Below are positions 1 to 12,300 of a stretch of 64,000 nt of DNA, in pieces. The DNA comes from Callipepla californica brunnescens (Eukaryota > Chordata > Aves > Galliformes > Odontophoridae). Every line of letters begins with the position of its first letter. The first letter of the stretch is position 1. The translations under genes and the position numbers were made by a program. Under the pieces are notes generated by a model. It saw nothing but the letters and a program-made list of their open reading frames with translations. It was not told the origin of the DNA and made no database searches. The DNA is taken from positions 29,284,605-29,348,604 of the forward strand of contig JALIRH010000006.1 in NCBI GenBank assembly GCA_023055505.1, written 5' to 3'.

Positions 1-2154
1 TCCTGCTTTCCCTTCCTGAGTTTTCACTACAGGTATTGTATGTCCTTGCATTTACAAGGCCAAATCTACATACTGTTGACTGTTGTTGAAATAGTTGTCA
101 CTATTTCTTTTTTTCTCTTACTTTTTATTTTCCTGCATGTCCTATTTCATTGACTTTTTCTATTGGCCTGAGAAACCTGAAGTTATTTTACCTTCCTTAC
201 AAACAATGACAGCCTTCATGCATTCCTCTTGGTGCACCAATTTTCTGAGCAAAATTCCGTCTATTGTTTTCAGCAATTGATCCCTGGGCTAAAATGGGAA
301 AACAGAATAATCCCTCATTTAAATGATCAATGGAAAGGAATGACTGGGAGAAAATGTTGATCGCTGCCACAGCCCTAATCATCTGAAGTGTTAGTGCAAT
401 TCAAAGACAGAAGGAGGGGGAAAGATTTACAACATGAGGAGCTCCCAAGGAAGGAGGTCTGTAAGGAATGGCTCCCATATGGAACTGGAATGCTTTGTAC
501 ACCCTGGCTTGGCAATTAAATTTACAAGGTGTTGCTAAGTAGCAGCATCCCTGTAAACTCAGCAAACGTTGGAGATGCTGTTACAAAACTGAGGACTTCT
601 TTTATTGCTTCTCACATTTCAATAGGGGAAAAGTCATTAGCAGAAAGCTGTTCTTTGTACAGACTCTCCATTTGGGAAGGAAGATATTCCAGTAAGGGAT
701 CAGTGAGTAAGTACAGTGTGGCCTGTCAGTGGAGGCAGGTTTTTCAGCAGAAAGGATGAAAGACAGAACAAAATAAGTATTTGGATGTGAATTAAGAACT
801 GTGTGTCTAAAATGAGTAGGCAGTGATTTACTTACGCACATACACACACATATACATATACACATTTCCCTTTGAAACAAAAACTGCCTTTTAAATTCTT
901 CTCAGTCAAGTTTTACTGACAAACTTGTTTGACGGGCATCAGGGACCCATAGCAAGCTTCAAGGGAAAAAGTAGCCATCACTCATGCTTCATTGGATTTC
1001 TATGACAGAATGATCAAATTCTGTAGAACCTGGCATAAGCACATCATTATCAAACCCTGCCTTAGCATTTCTTAACTGATCACGGAGGCTGAGGTCCTTG
1101 GTGACTCTTGTTTTCTGGCACTGTTTGTAGTTATTTGACCTTTTCTCAGTGGATAATCCACACAAAAAGCCCTAATTACTTCCCCAGCTTTGAGCGGTCC
1201 AGCACTGTGAATAATCAATGACACTGATTTAGGTATTGCACAATCAGATGCTTATGGTGTTTAAAGAACATTTTTCCATTGACCTGCCACAGCCGCAGGA
1301 CAATACCAAGCACTGAAGTTGCTGCTGTAATCACAAGCTGACCAAGTGACCTTGGGGGTCTGAAGTTGATTACTGAGGCCTTGATTTGAATGGATACAAC
1401 ACATTTTTAATGATTTCTTTATTTTTATTTTCTTAAAACAGCACTTACTTAATCAGGGAGCACCTAGCAAGATGCTAGTGTACTGACAGAGAATCAGAGC
1501 AAGATTTGTCCACAGTCACAGCGGCGTATTTTCTTTTGTCTTAATATCACCTCAATCTTAATTTTGTGCTGTTAGAATGCACAGTGCTGTAAAAAATCTT
1601 TTTTTCCATGTTGAATTTAGATTTATCTTTAAAAAATAACACAGTTGGGCACTTGATTGTACAATTACTTCAAAAGAATTCAAGGATGAATGCAGTTCAT
1701 ACTTTAATCTCCCATTCTTTGCATCTCCCAGGGCACACTGCAGATTCCTTGTAAATACAAATTCCTGTTGGGTGTATTTGTACAGTCACAAACTACACAG
1801 TCCAGGGAGACATTTCAAGATGTCAGGAAGCAAGCAGTGCAGTTCAGGGGCTGAAAAAATTTGGAGAGGAGATATCAAAAGTGCACTGAATAACTCAGCA
1901 TTCAAGATTTATACTTCTCCTGGTGACTTCAGTTTGCATGCCTCAATTCTTGAGGCAAATAATCCAACTTTCCAGTGACCTTTTCTAATGTAATTTGGTT
2001 ATATTTTTAGTACAAACTGTTTTTGAACACTATTTCCAATGCACAAACATGCTAAGTATGCCTGACTTCCATAAATTTGTTCTAAATTCAACTCAATAAA
2101 TGTTTCTAGAGTACAACAAGTGGTGCTAAAAGCTGTTTGTGAAAAACTTCTTCT
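1..2154. other. Intergenic sequence, nothing recognised
   Basis: This is AT-rich non-coding DNA. Open frames are short (under about 95 codons) and none resembles a known protein. A short CA/TA-rich patch lies near 836-865. I see no splice-flanked exon, RNA gene or transposon here. Confidence 0.6.
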
Positions 2155-2341
2155 CTGGAAGAGTGGTAGAGCACTGGAACCAGCTACACAAGGAGGTGGG
2201 CTGTCCAATGTGGTGTTGAAGAAACATGAAGATGTGATACTGAGGGACATGATTTAATGGGCAATACTGGTGATATGTGGATGGCTGGACTAGATTAACT
2301 TAGTAATTTTTTCCAATCTTAATGGTTCTATGATTCTATGA
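2155..2341 (+). mobile_element. CR1 LINE 3' fragment
   Basis: The stretch reads as a decayed CR1 3' end. It starts with the 'gaagagtggtagagcactgg' type segment, continues through 'ggctggactagatt' and ends in the CR1 tail 'ggttctatgattctatga'. CR1 is the dominant LINE of bird genomes, and its copies are usually truncated at the 5' end, as here. It is strongly diverged and cannot encode a reverse transcriptase. The 5' limit is uncertain and could extend back to about 2,100. Confidence 0.8.
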
Positions 2342-4367
2342 ACATTGCCTTTTTTTTTAATCTGAAAGGATCTATTAAAGGAACTACTTAATATTAGTTA
2401 ACCGGTGCTGAAATAATGGGCAACAGTGTAACCTCTTTTTTTCTGCTTATTGAATTACTCTGTGTATTTCCAGTGTGCTGGGATATTGGCAATATCCTAT
2501 TTGTCATGATGTCCCTTCAGATGGCTGGACCAGAGCATAGAACTGTGCTCAGAACTCCCTGAGAGGCACAGCCTCAGGTGAGGACCAAACTGCATGTCCC
2601 TGTCTGCCACTAGTGAGAACAGAGGGATGGAGGAAAGCCTCTTCCCTGTGGCTGTTCTGTGCCATGGGTTATGTTTACATGCTCTGCTGAAGGAAAGTTA
2701 TAATGGCTTTTAGGTCTTTGGTATTTGTTCAGTCCCAGAGAAGGAGCAGTTTTTTAATGGAACAATGGGTCTGAGCTGAACATGATTTTGGAGAAATGTC
2801 CTTTTTTCTTGAATGCCCGCATTTTTGTTCTAAAAACCTTTTATTCTAAAAAGTGCTCAGCCTACCTTTACAAATAAGATACGATTACAGCAGCCAGGGT
2901 GTACCGGTATACCTTTCCTTTGTTAATACTTAGACAAATTGTCTTTATCCTGTGCTAGATTCACTATTACACCGAGCTGAGCTGAAACTTAATTGAAATA
3001 AATATTCCTTTTCCCAGCATCCCAACTGTTCCTCTCTTATAAATCATATAAAAATGTGAAGGAGACATGGAACTTCATCATCTCCTCGAAGATTCAAATG
3101 ATCCAACTACTTTAATTTCTCATGTTCAAATTATTGGTAGTCCACTATCTTAGGTAGTTTCCAAGCAATCATGGCCCATAGCCTGCCCTGGGAAGCTGTT
3201 CTCAGAAGGGTCGCAAATCAAACAAAACCTGCCTAATAAAAACCAAACCAAAAAAAAAAAAAAAAAAAAAGTCACTTGCTGAGCTGTTAGCGGCCTTTCC
3301 ATGTAGCTTGGTGATTAAGAAAATGATATCTAAATAACAGGCACTTCACTATCACATTCTGTAGTAGCATTCAAGAGATACAGTCCCTGAGTGTTTACAC
3401 ACCGGTGCAAACAGTGATAAGACTGTTGATTCTGCTAGAAACTATCATGTTAAGTAGTAACTTGGATGAATAACATATTTTCGATGCATTGATTTCAATC
3501 AGATAAAAGCTGTGTGATTCTTAGTACAAACACAGTGGCACATCTCTGCATTTCATGTGGGACCAAATACTCATTCTTACACAGATCAGAGGGTGCCTAA
3601 AGACTTAACTGTAGTGGTTGATTTTGTAATAATTAATTTAAACGATGGTTCTTAAAAAAGGAAATAAAGTGCCATTTGGTGTTATCGGGTACTTGGACTA
3701 TGCACAGAGATGCTGACTTGCAGAGAAAGGAGAAGTTTATGCTTCTGTTCATCTGATGGAAGAACTGGCTTTGTTACTTTACACCAGGAGCAACGACAAA
3801 TCTTTTACACACCTCCTTCCCTTTGCATCTCTTGTCCTCTGCTTTGTTCTGCTTTCACTCTTAATGGAGAACAACACGTGTCTTATGCCTTGTGGCACAT
3901 ACACAGCTGCTGAGAAATGCCCTAAAAAAAAAGGTGTTTCACCATTTTATGCCCAATTTACATTTCCACAAAATACTTCTAAATCCTTTCTGAAAATAAA
4001 TTCTTCAAATTGAACACAAAATGCAACATTAGGAAGTATGTGCTTCCTAAATATAATATCCTCATTTTTCTCTTCTGCAAGAAATTTATTGTGTCAAAAG
4101 ATCTGACTGAAATTTACATTTACCCATAATGTTATTTTGATATAGTTGATTTTTTTTTTTATTGCATTGTGTAATAGAAAGTGTGTTTATGGCTTTGTCC
4201 TCAATATTTTCGCAGGAACTTCATCAGTACAGTTTTTAACCAAGAAACTTTGCAGTTCTTCTGTTTTGACAGTAATCTCCCAAAATACTTAATCATTTTG
4301 GCAAAAATAATTTTTCCTCCAGATGAATTTTCCCTTCAAAGCTTATAGAGATACTACTTACTCGGGG
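2342..4367. other. Intergenic sequence with a poly(A) tract
   Basis: No gene is recognised. A pure run of 21 A residues at 3250-3270 is the only clear low-complexity feature. The overlapping open frames near 3710-4013 lack homology that I can recognise and are not bounded by good splice signals. Confidence 0.55.
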
Positions 4368-4430
4368 AAAAAAAAAAAAGACAGAAAGACAGAAAGACAG
4401 AAAGAAAGACAGACAGAAAGACAGACAGAC

Positions 4431-4493
<63 letters not shown>

Positions 4494-4499
4494 GAAAGT
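4368..4499 (+). repeat. Composite (GACA/GAAA)n microsatellite
   Basis: A poly(A) start leads into interspersed AGAC and AGAA tetramers (about 4380-4430) and then a nearly pure (GAAA)n run to about 4490. The plus strand is all purine plus C, so both strands show long repetitive open frames (K/E/R/T-rich on plus, F/L/S-rich on minus). These are artefacts of the repeat. It is likely length-polymorphic and can form a purine-pyrimidine structure. Confidence 0.95.
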
Positions 4500-6135
4500 A
4501 AACAATCCTGAGATTAGTTTCATTTGCATGAGAACTCCTACATTCCTACTTGTAGCAGTAAACAGTACTTGGCATATTTTCTGGGCTCTGTTTGTAGCTG
4601 ATGCTGAGATTTTGGAGTTTTCTCAGCTTGTTAAAAATCTCTTTTCCTGTAGACATCAGTTTCTGCTCTCAGATTAGGCAGTGGAATGTCTTACAGAATG
4701 TTCCTGATGCAATAGAAAGGAGGCAACCCAAGGGATGCCTACCCTCTCCCAAATCCTAAGTGAAACAGTGGTTGTGATTGTGGAAAACCATGTAGGAATG
4801 GTTTGAGCAGGACTGCTTCCTTCTGTCACACATGGACGGTCTTCAGCATGGACAAGATCACTCAGCAGAGGTTTTAAATAAGGATAAGAACATTTATTAA
4901 AGCTGTGATTAGAAGAGAAAGAGAGAGAGAGAGAAGCTAATTAATTGAGATTTCTTAGTCATATTTGAAACAGACATTTCAGGTATTGGAGTTTCAGATC
5001 TTATTTCTGGCTCCTTTACCCACGTGGGCAGGCATTTATTCCACACACACACTAATCAATAGCCCAGCTGTATAATATTTCTAAGTTGGACTGCTGCCAG
5101 AATGCATATAAATATTTTATTGTACTCAGAGCACTGGGAAGGAGAAGGAAGTAACAAGGCAATTTAGAGAGGGGCTATTCAGTTTATCGGTAGCTCCAAT
5201 CTTGGGAACTTCCTTTTCATAACCAAAAATGGGAAATTCTTGGCTTTTTATTAGCTGTACTCGCGGAATTTTGGAGAGAAGCAGCCAGGTTGCAGTGCCA
5301 TTCCACAAGCCGGCTTTGAGGGCAGGGGGACAAAGAGCAAGCTGTCTGGGTGGTGATGTATACCTTCCAGGCCTGTGCTTTGCATTTTATGCATTTCTAA
5401 TCATGGCTTTTCATGCCAGAATTTCTTTAAAATGTACCAATAAAAATTTTTTCTCAAGAAAAATGTCTTAGGTTTAATACAAGCCAATATTATTGCGTAC
5501 AAAGTCTCCTTTGCCTTCAGCTAGGTTTGCTCTGCAATTTTCCTTTTTTTTATTTGTTTTGCTGTGGCCAATATTTACACAGTGCTCCAGGAAATGATTC
5601 TTTTCTGAGTTATAGATACTCGTAGTAGTAAATTCAGACTGGATTTTAAGCTACATTTGAGTTTGGTCATTCTTCTGTGTAGCAACATGTGAGCAGCAAG
5701 GGAAGCTGAGGAAGGTAATCATCAGTGACACCAAAATGTAGCATGGCTCATCAGGATGAAGAGTGGGTTGTGACTCTGTCTGTCTGCTCCCTGGTCAGTT
5801 CCCTGTCTGTCTGTCCTGACACTTCTCTGAGCTCACTGGCTGGTTTTGTCCAGGTCTGAGAGGGATAAAGATGTCAGAGATTTTGAGTACTGAAGAGAGT
5901 CCTGAAAATGATCGATCTGAGGAAGGGCTGTGCTTAGCCCTCACCAGGGAACCCAGGCACCAGACACAAGGTAGCTCACAGGTGGCCTCAGCTGCTCCAC
6001 AGGGAACTTCTGTTACCCACATGAGGTGAACTCGGCTTGTTTTCGTAAAATGCACCTGCAGATCTTTGATAATGACTCGCCTGTACACTAGTTCAGGGTG
6101 CCCAAATCACGGCATTGCTCTCATGCTTGCAACTT
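4500..6135. other. Intergenic sequence, nothing recognised
   Basis: Apart from a short GA run at about 4916-4934, I see no feature. The open frames near 5126-5471 and 5795-6088 are unsupported. Confidence 0.55.
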
Positions 6136-6300
6136 GCCTACTGTAGAATCGTAGAATTACAGAATCATAGAATCCCCGAGGTTGGAAAAGACCTCCAAGA
6201 TCATCCAGTCCAACTGTCCACCTGCTGACAATATCTCCCCACTAAACCATGACTTTCAGTGCAACGTCTATATGTTACTTGAAGATGTGCCCATGCCAAG
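6136..6300 (-). mobile_element. CR1 LINE 3' fragment, minus orientation
   Basis: The stretch opens with 'agaatcatagaat' and continues with 'ggttggaaaagacctccaag' and 'atcatccagtccaactgtcc'. This is the reverse complement of the CR1 tail. It is less decayed than the copy at 2155-2341, so probably a younger insertion. It is a 5'-truncated, non-coding remnant. Confidence 0.9.
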
Positions 6301-9300
6301 ACATATTTAGGACATTTCTGTCAGCTTGGCAAAGTGTTTTACCAAAGGCGGGTGGGAAAATAGCCAGGGAACTCATATTATCCGCCCTTCACCTCCTAAG
6401 ATAAGCGATTAAATCAGAAATGCCAACACCTCCCGGATTGCTCTTCCATCATGCCATACCTGTATCAGTCTTTATGAACTCAGCACTGCCACCAAACATT
6501 GTTTTCCTGCATTCTTTCGAAGTCAAAATTGTTCCCTTATTTCAAGAAGATTTTCCATACTGTGTCGTGTTAATTGAAAGAGTGCGTGTGAGTATTCTCA
6601 TTAATAAAAGTGAGACAACTGATTTTAGAGTCTGCAAGCTGAGTAAAAATACAGCATAGCCTGGAAGTGCTCTGAGTTTTCTCTGTGAGGTGACATCCTT
6701 CAACTTTGATAAATACAAAGTATAGAAAAGAGTCAGATCTGGATTATTAAGGTGTTTCATTTAGACATCAGTGTTGAGAGGGGAGATTAAACCATCTCTT
6801 TCCATATTAATCTACAGCATGCTTAAGCAGAAGACGAAATGTCCTGACTGTTATGGAATAAAAATAAAGAACTCACCAAACTTGGTAGGAATTAATCAAT
6901 TTATGTGGCTGGACCAAAAAAATTTCTGTAGTGAATAAAAAATATTTTCTTTGCCAATTTGACCCAACTGTATTCAGTACATTGTATGAGCATGGGGCCT
7001 TGATGACATTGTGTTCTGCCTACCACAGCACTCACTATCACTGCTGGAAGAGATAGCACATGGTGGGCTTGGTCCTGATGGTTGCATGGGAGGGAGGGAG
7101 CTGGGACTGAGCGTGCCAGACCCTTGATATCTGTCCCAGCCAGCCACAGGGAGCTTCCAGATAAACCCATCATCCTGACAGTGCGAATCAGTGCTGAAAG
7201 GTTGAAAGGCTGTGTGCTCTGAGAGGCTTTTCCCCACTGATACGACAGAGTCATCTCCGATAAGCAGCAGTGCTCCACTTCCCCTGAGCCGGGGCTGTGC
7301 TCCAGTCCTCGGGTGGGCCACACATGTTGCACTGGTGATGCCGGCATTTTATGCTGAAGTGGCCAGATGGGCATGGTCTCTGCAGTAGGAGCACTGCAGT
7401 CTATTCCCTTTCCTTATCATGAGATATTCATGCTGAAATAAAGTGAAACGACACTTCTGTTGGCATGGGGAGGAAGATCGTACTGCATTTTTGGTACAGT
7501 TCAAGAGGGACATTTCTAATGTGTGGCCAAAACAGTGCTCAGTGTCAATATGAATTCCCACTGAGTTTGCACTCAGGGTTATACCCACTTAACATGAAAA
7601 ACAGATGCAAAAAAAATGGTGTCCAGGAAAATCCTTAATACCTTGGACCTGTTAGCAATTCAGACTATAATTAAATTGCAAATTTGATAGGCTTTATTGC
7701 TTGATTTCAGTAAGGAACATGGATATACAATCCCATCTGTAAAGACAAGTGCAGTAAAAGCGACTGTTTTTCACTCAGGGTCCTTTAAATAGATGCCTGT
7801 GTTACAGATATTTCCCATTTCATGAATTGAGATATTAAACTTCAAAAGGGGCTGATGTAGATGACCATTCGAACCTTTTTCACAAACTCTTATCATGACT
7901 GTGAATTATTTTCTAGTGTACCAAACAGAAGCATTCCCACAGGAATGACAAATTAGTTGATGGTGCTGCAGGAGAAGCTTTGCAGTCCTCTTCTTTTGAA
8001 GTCCTTAATGATGTGAGTTTCTCAGTGCTTCAGTCCTGGCTTCTGCTCACCTCATTCATTTTTAAGTTAGGTGCAGTGAAAATTATCCATTGCCTTTTCT
8101 CCCTTTACCCCTGCTGCCCAGAGCTGTGACCAGATGCAAACGTGACGATGTGCCTCTGCATGCCACTGTTGCTGAACTGTAAGAAAAGCAAGAGTAAAGA
8201 CTGATTTCAAAAATAAACCCAAGGTGCTTGATGAGTGAAATGTCAAGTAGATTCATGTCTGACTCTTCCTTGTCCATCATCATCCAATCAATGACACTTG
8301 AACCTGGGTTGACCAGGTCACCACACTAGCCCTTCTCAAAGCAGGGGAAAATTTATAGGTCACTTTTTTGAATGACAATTAGTACAAGAAGATATGGTAA
8401 TCCCACTGTCTTTCAAAGCGTTACTGCTTTACCATGCCAAAGTCCCAGTGTACCGTGCGCAGCAGCGTACCTGCTCTCTGTGTTCTTTACATGGGGAGAA
8501 ACAAAAGACCTTTAGGAAACTGTCTCCCTAGTGGCTGTTGTCTGATTAGAAAGTCCTCAGGGGATTAGCGGTATGAATTTCACAGCTTGTCCCTCCTGCC
8601 CTGCTGCATTAAGGTTAGAAGGATGTGCTTAGATCAAATCAGGAGGAGATTAAAGGAAAAGAAACCCCAGAGCAATTCTCTTTTGCATTTGAATGAATAT
8701 TTGTAGTCAATAGCCATTTACCATTTCTTTTAAAATATGCTTGAGTTTTAGCGAAGCAAAGTTCAAATGTTGCCATGAGACTCTAATATCTTATACTTCC
8801 ATTTTAGATTAGTTATATCATTTACAGTTAATTTGTTATACTTGTACATATTTGCTGTTGCATGTAATCCTTCAATTTGCTCACGAGATTTCATCAAGTC
8901 CCCAAGAAGATCAAAAGCTTTAAAGGTTTTGTTTGCATTTCCATGTAAGACTTAGTACTTTCTCACTGCAAAATGGCCTAGAGAGCATTCTTTAAACCCA
9001 TGTTAACTGTCAACAGGCAGAGCCTGCAGGGGACATCTTTGAGGTGTGCACGATCAAACAGAAATAAATTTTAACCTTTTGTACAACAAAGTGTGGAAAA
9101 AAATCCAATTTCCTATGAAACTCACTACTCTGCCTGTGAAATCTATTTCAACAAAGATGCTCTTTAAAGGGGCAAATGTTGCAGATGTGTTTCCTTAGCA
9201 AGAAGTTGTAAGGAATGTTTTAAAAAGCACAATATGGTACTAAAAGGAGAAATATGGGAAAATGCTGTTCTAAGGTATACTTATTTATATCTGCATCTGT

Positions 9301-12300
9301 TACCAAATCACTGTAATAAGAGATGGTTCTGGCATCAGTATCATTATGCTAAGTAATATCATAAGTCAAACTGCTGATTCCTCACAAAGGGAAAAATAAA
9401 TCCCACTTAATGCAAGCAGAGAGAAGCATGGCTGCAGGACTGATAGGCAAGGGAAACCATGCTGGATTCATTTCTGCTCCCTTCTGCAGCTGGGTAACAT
9501 TATTTCTGAGACAGGGTGCAAATGAAAACCAAACTTAACCCAGTACACTTCAGAACTCAGGTAATCAGCTGGTGAAATGGCAAAATGGGAATGTAGATCA
9601 TGGAGCAAAAGGTGACCTAATATTGGCCAGCATTTTGGAGAGCATGGCTTTTTGTGTAGGCACCTCATGAATTGGCTGCCTTTCAAAGGGAGCAGCTCAG
9701 CTTGAAGTGCTACAGCAGATTCAGGCTCCTTCTCTTAGTATACTTTACTAAGGGAGAAAGCCATTGATTGAAGAAACCATTAGCAATCATCTGTGCAAAG
9801 AGCAAACCAATTGTTCATTGCAGCTTGGATATGTGAAGGTATTCAGTTCTGTGTTCTGCCTTACAGAGCATTGGGCATGTGCTCAACACAGAAAGGGTTG
9901 AGCACAGTGATCAAAATAGCACTTCACAGGAAGCTCCATGGATGAACAACCGTAGTGAACAGAATCAGCTCGACTTCTGGGGACCTTGGGAACATTTTCC
10001 CATGGGTCCAAAGGGTCTCCAGAAAAGTTCATCCCTGGAGATGAGTAATGCTCCCTAACTTAGTGTGTGCATTGTGCAAACCCTCTTTCTGACTCAAGAG
10101 TTTTCCCAGATGTCAGTGGTCTCTCAGTAGTGCTGTTTTAGCTGCTTGTCAGGTTGTGTCCTAACCTGTTTCATCGCAATGACTTGTTCTTTCTGATTGG
10201 TCTTTCTGATTTTATTTGTTAATGGTGCTTCTGGAAGAATTCAATCAAGAACAACTCATAATTAGCCATGTAGCAAAGCAGCACTAATAGCTGCTCTTAA
10301 GCAGCTGCAGGAGTGAGGAACAGAGAGACAAAGGAGAAAGTGAAATAGGAGGATGAGGCAAGGACTGCAGCCCCTTGAGCTGCCTTTGCTGCCAGAGAAA
10401 AATGCTCACCTTTAACATTCCTAAATCTCAAAGTCACCATGATTGCTTGCCTCTTACACTGGCTTGGCTGCAAATGCACATTTGCCTACAAATAACGCTA
10501 GCAATATGGCTTCCAGCTAGTGCTTGGGTCAGATAGGAAGCACTGCACAAGAGCAATCAACACAGATTAATGATGCCTGCTTTCATTCATGTCTAGGTAT
10601 TTCGGAGATGCAGCTGATAGCCCATCTCTCTTGCTTGTATTTATGCAAGCCACATTTATTTGGTTAGCTTTTGTTGATTGATTTTGTACTTCTGCTTGTT
10701 TGGGTTTTGTTAGGTTTATTTCATTTCATGACAATATGGCTGATTTATTTCTGACAACAGTAGCAGTTTAATGCAAAACATTATTGAAAGCTTCATATAA
10801 CTTATGTTTTTAATTTCTGCAAATACCACCTAGATGCTGTAGGGAAAGACACTATATAAATCTCACAGTTAAATAAATATTTACTGTACAAGTGACTGGT
10901 GCTAATGAATATTGCAGAGGGAGCAGAGCACACAGATTCACCAGGAAGCAACTGCACCATATAAAACACCATCCCCGAGCGAGAACAAATTTGTCACAGG
11001 GTCAAAATCACCGTTGCATGGTTTGTTCTGCTCAGACTGCTAGGTGATGGCAGGACAGCTTTCACCAAATGGTGGTCAGCATCTCATGATGGATAAATTC
11101 ATCTCAGCAAAGAAAAAAAGAAAAGAGAACCTGTAAGAAAAAAATAATGTTTGAAAAACTAGAATGAAGGTACAGTTCTTTTTTCTGCATGAATTGTGCT
11201 GCTCTTCTGTCTGTGCATTCTTGCACCACTTTCTGCAGTGTAGTATCTTGAAACCTTCCAGAAGTTAAGAGAGAAAACAGATTTGAGCTTCATATCTCTT
11301 CCTTTCCTTCCTATATCATAGTAATGATACAAAGATATCCAAACTGGTGACTGGTGTTTTCTTTTCATAGGATTTGTTTTCATTGGTCATGTTTTGGAAT
11401 TTAAAGCCCATGTGGACAATACCACAAAAACCATTGTTCCATTCTCTTTTTGTTGTGTGCCTTTTGTTGTGTGGTTTTAGGTTCTATTTCATTCATACAC
11501 CAACAGTAAAACACCTGAGTTTATGCAAATTATCACTATTTTGAATTTTATTACTCCACTTAGTTTCCTCTCAATTTATCTGTATTTCTTCACTTCCTTG
11601 GTACATTCTTCCCCCTAATTTAGAGATGAATAAAATGTGATCCCCATGGTTCTTTGCTGGTCCCTTTCATGTGCTTCAGACTTTTAACAGTGATCAACAA
11701 ATACTGGGGGATTCTCTTTCATGTGCCCTAGATTTTTATTTATTTTTTTTTACCATACTTGAAGATGAAGAATTTCGTATCTATAATGTTTAAAATTCAT
11801 CTCTAAAGTTCAGAGGCATCTCATGGCCAGTAAAATTGTATGTTTCATGATTGGATCTGGTAAGGCTCCAAAGTGTGATTTCTTTGTTTTTAACAATATA
11901 GGAAAGATCTCAAATGAAAGATCATTCAATAAAAACGGAGGATTTTCATCTCCAAGAGCAATTCACAGAGCCTTTGTTTCAAGATCTTGCATTTCTGGTG
12001 TTAATTTAGTGGAACAAAGAATGATAACGCATTTGTGAAGCCAGAGGAAGACTAATCAATAGCGTTCTACATGCCCCATAATGGAGATATAGTTCAAAGT
12101 ATTCCCTGCCATTGTCTCAGATTGGAAGTTGGTGTTGGATAGGTGGTGAAATATCTCTTGGATAAAACTCAGGCGGTATCTGCAACTTTGATGTAGAACT
12201 TTTATGACTCCTCCAATGCTTTGTAACAAGCTCGATTTGCATTCCAAGGCACTCAGACCGGTTGCTGATATCTTGAGTAGGAGTTCAAGCCCCATTGAAG

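Noticed and set aside
1338..1352. TGACCA-N2-TGACCT as a DR2 element
   Set aside because: One half-site is off consensus, it is isolated, and it lies over 50 kb from HOXA1 without supporting motifs.
4293..4529. Lys/Glu-rich and Phe/Leu/Ser-rich open frames over the tetranucleotide repeat
   Set aside because: Both are translations of the (GAAA)n microsatellite on opposite strands.
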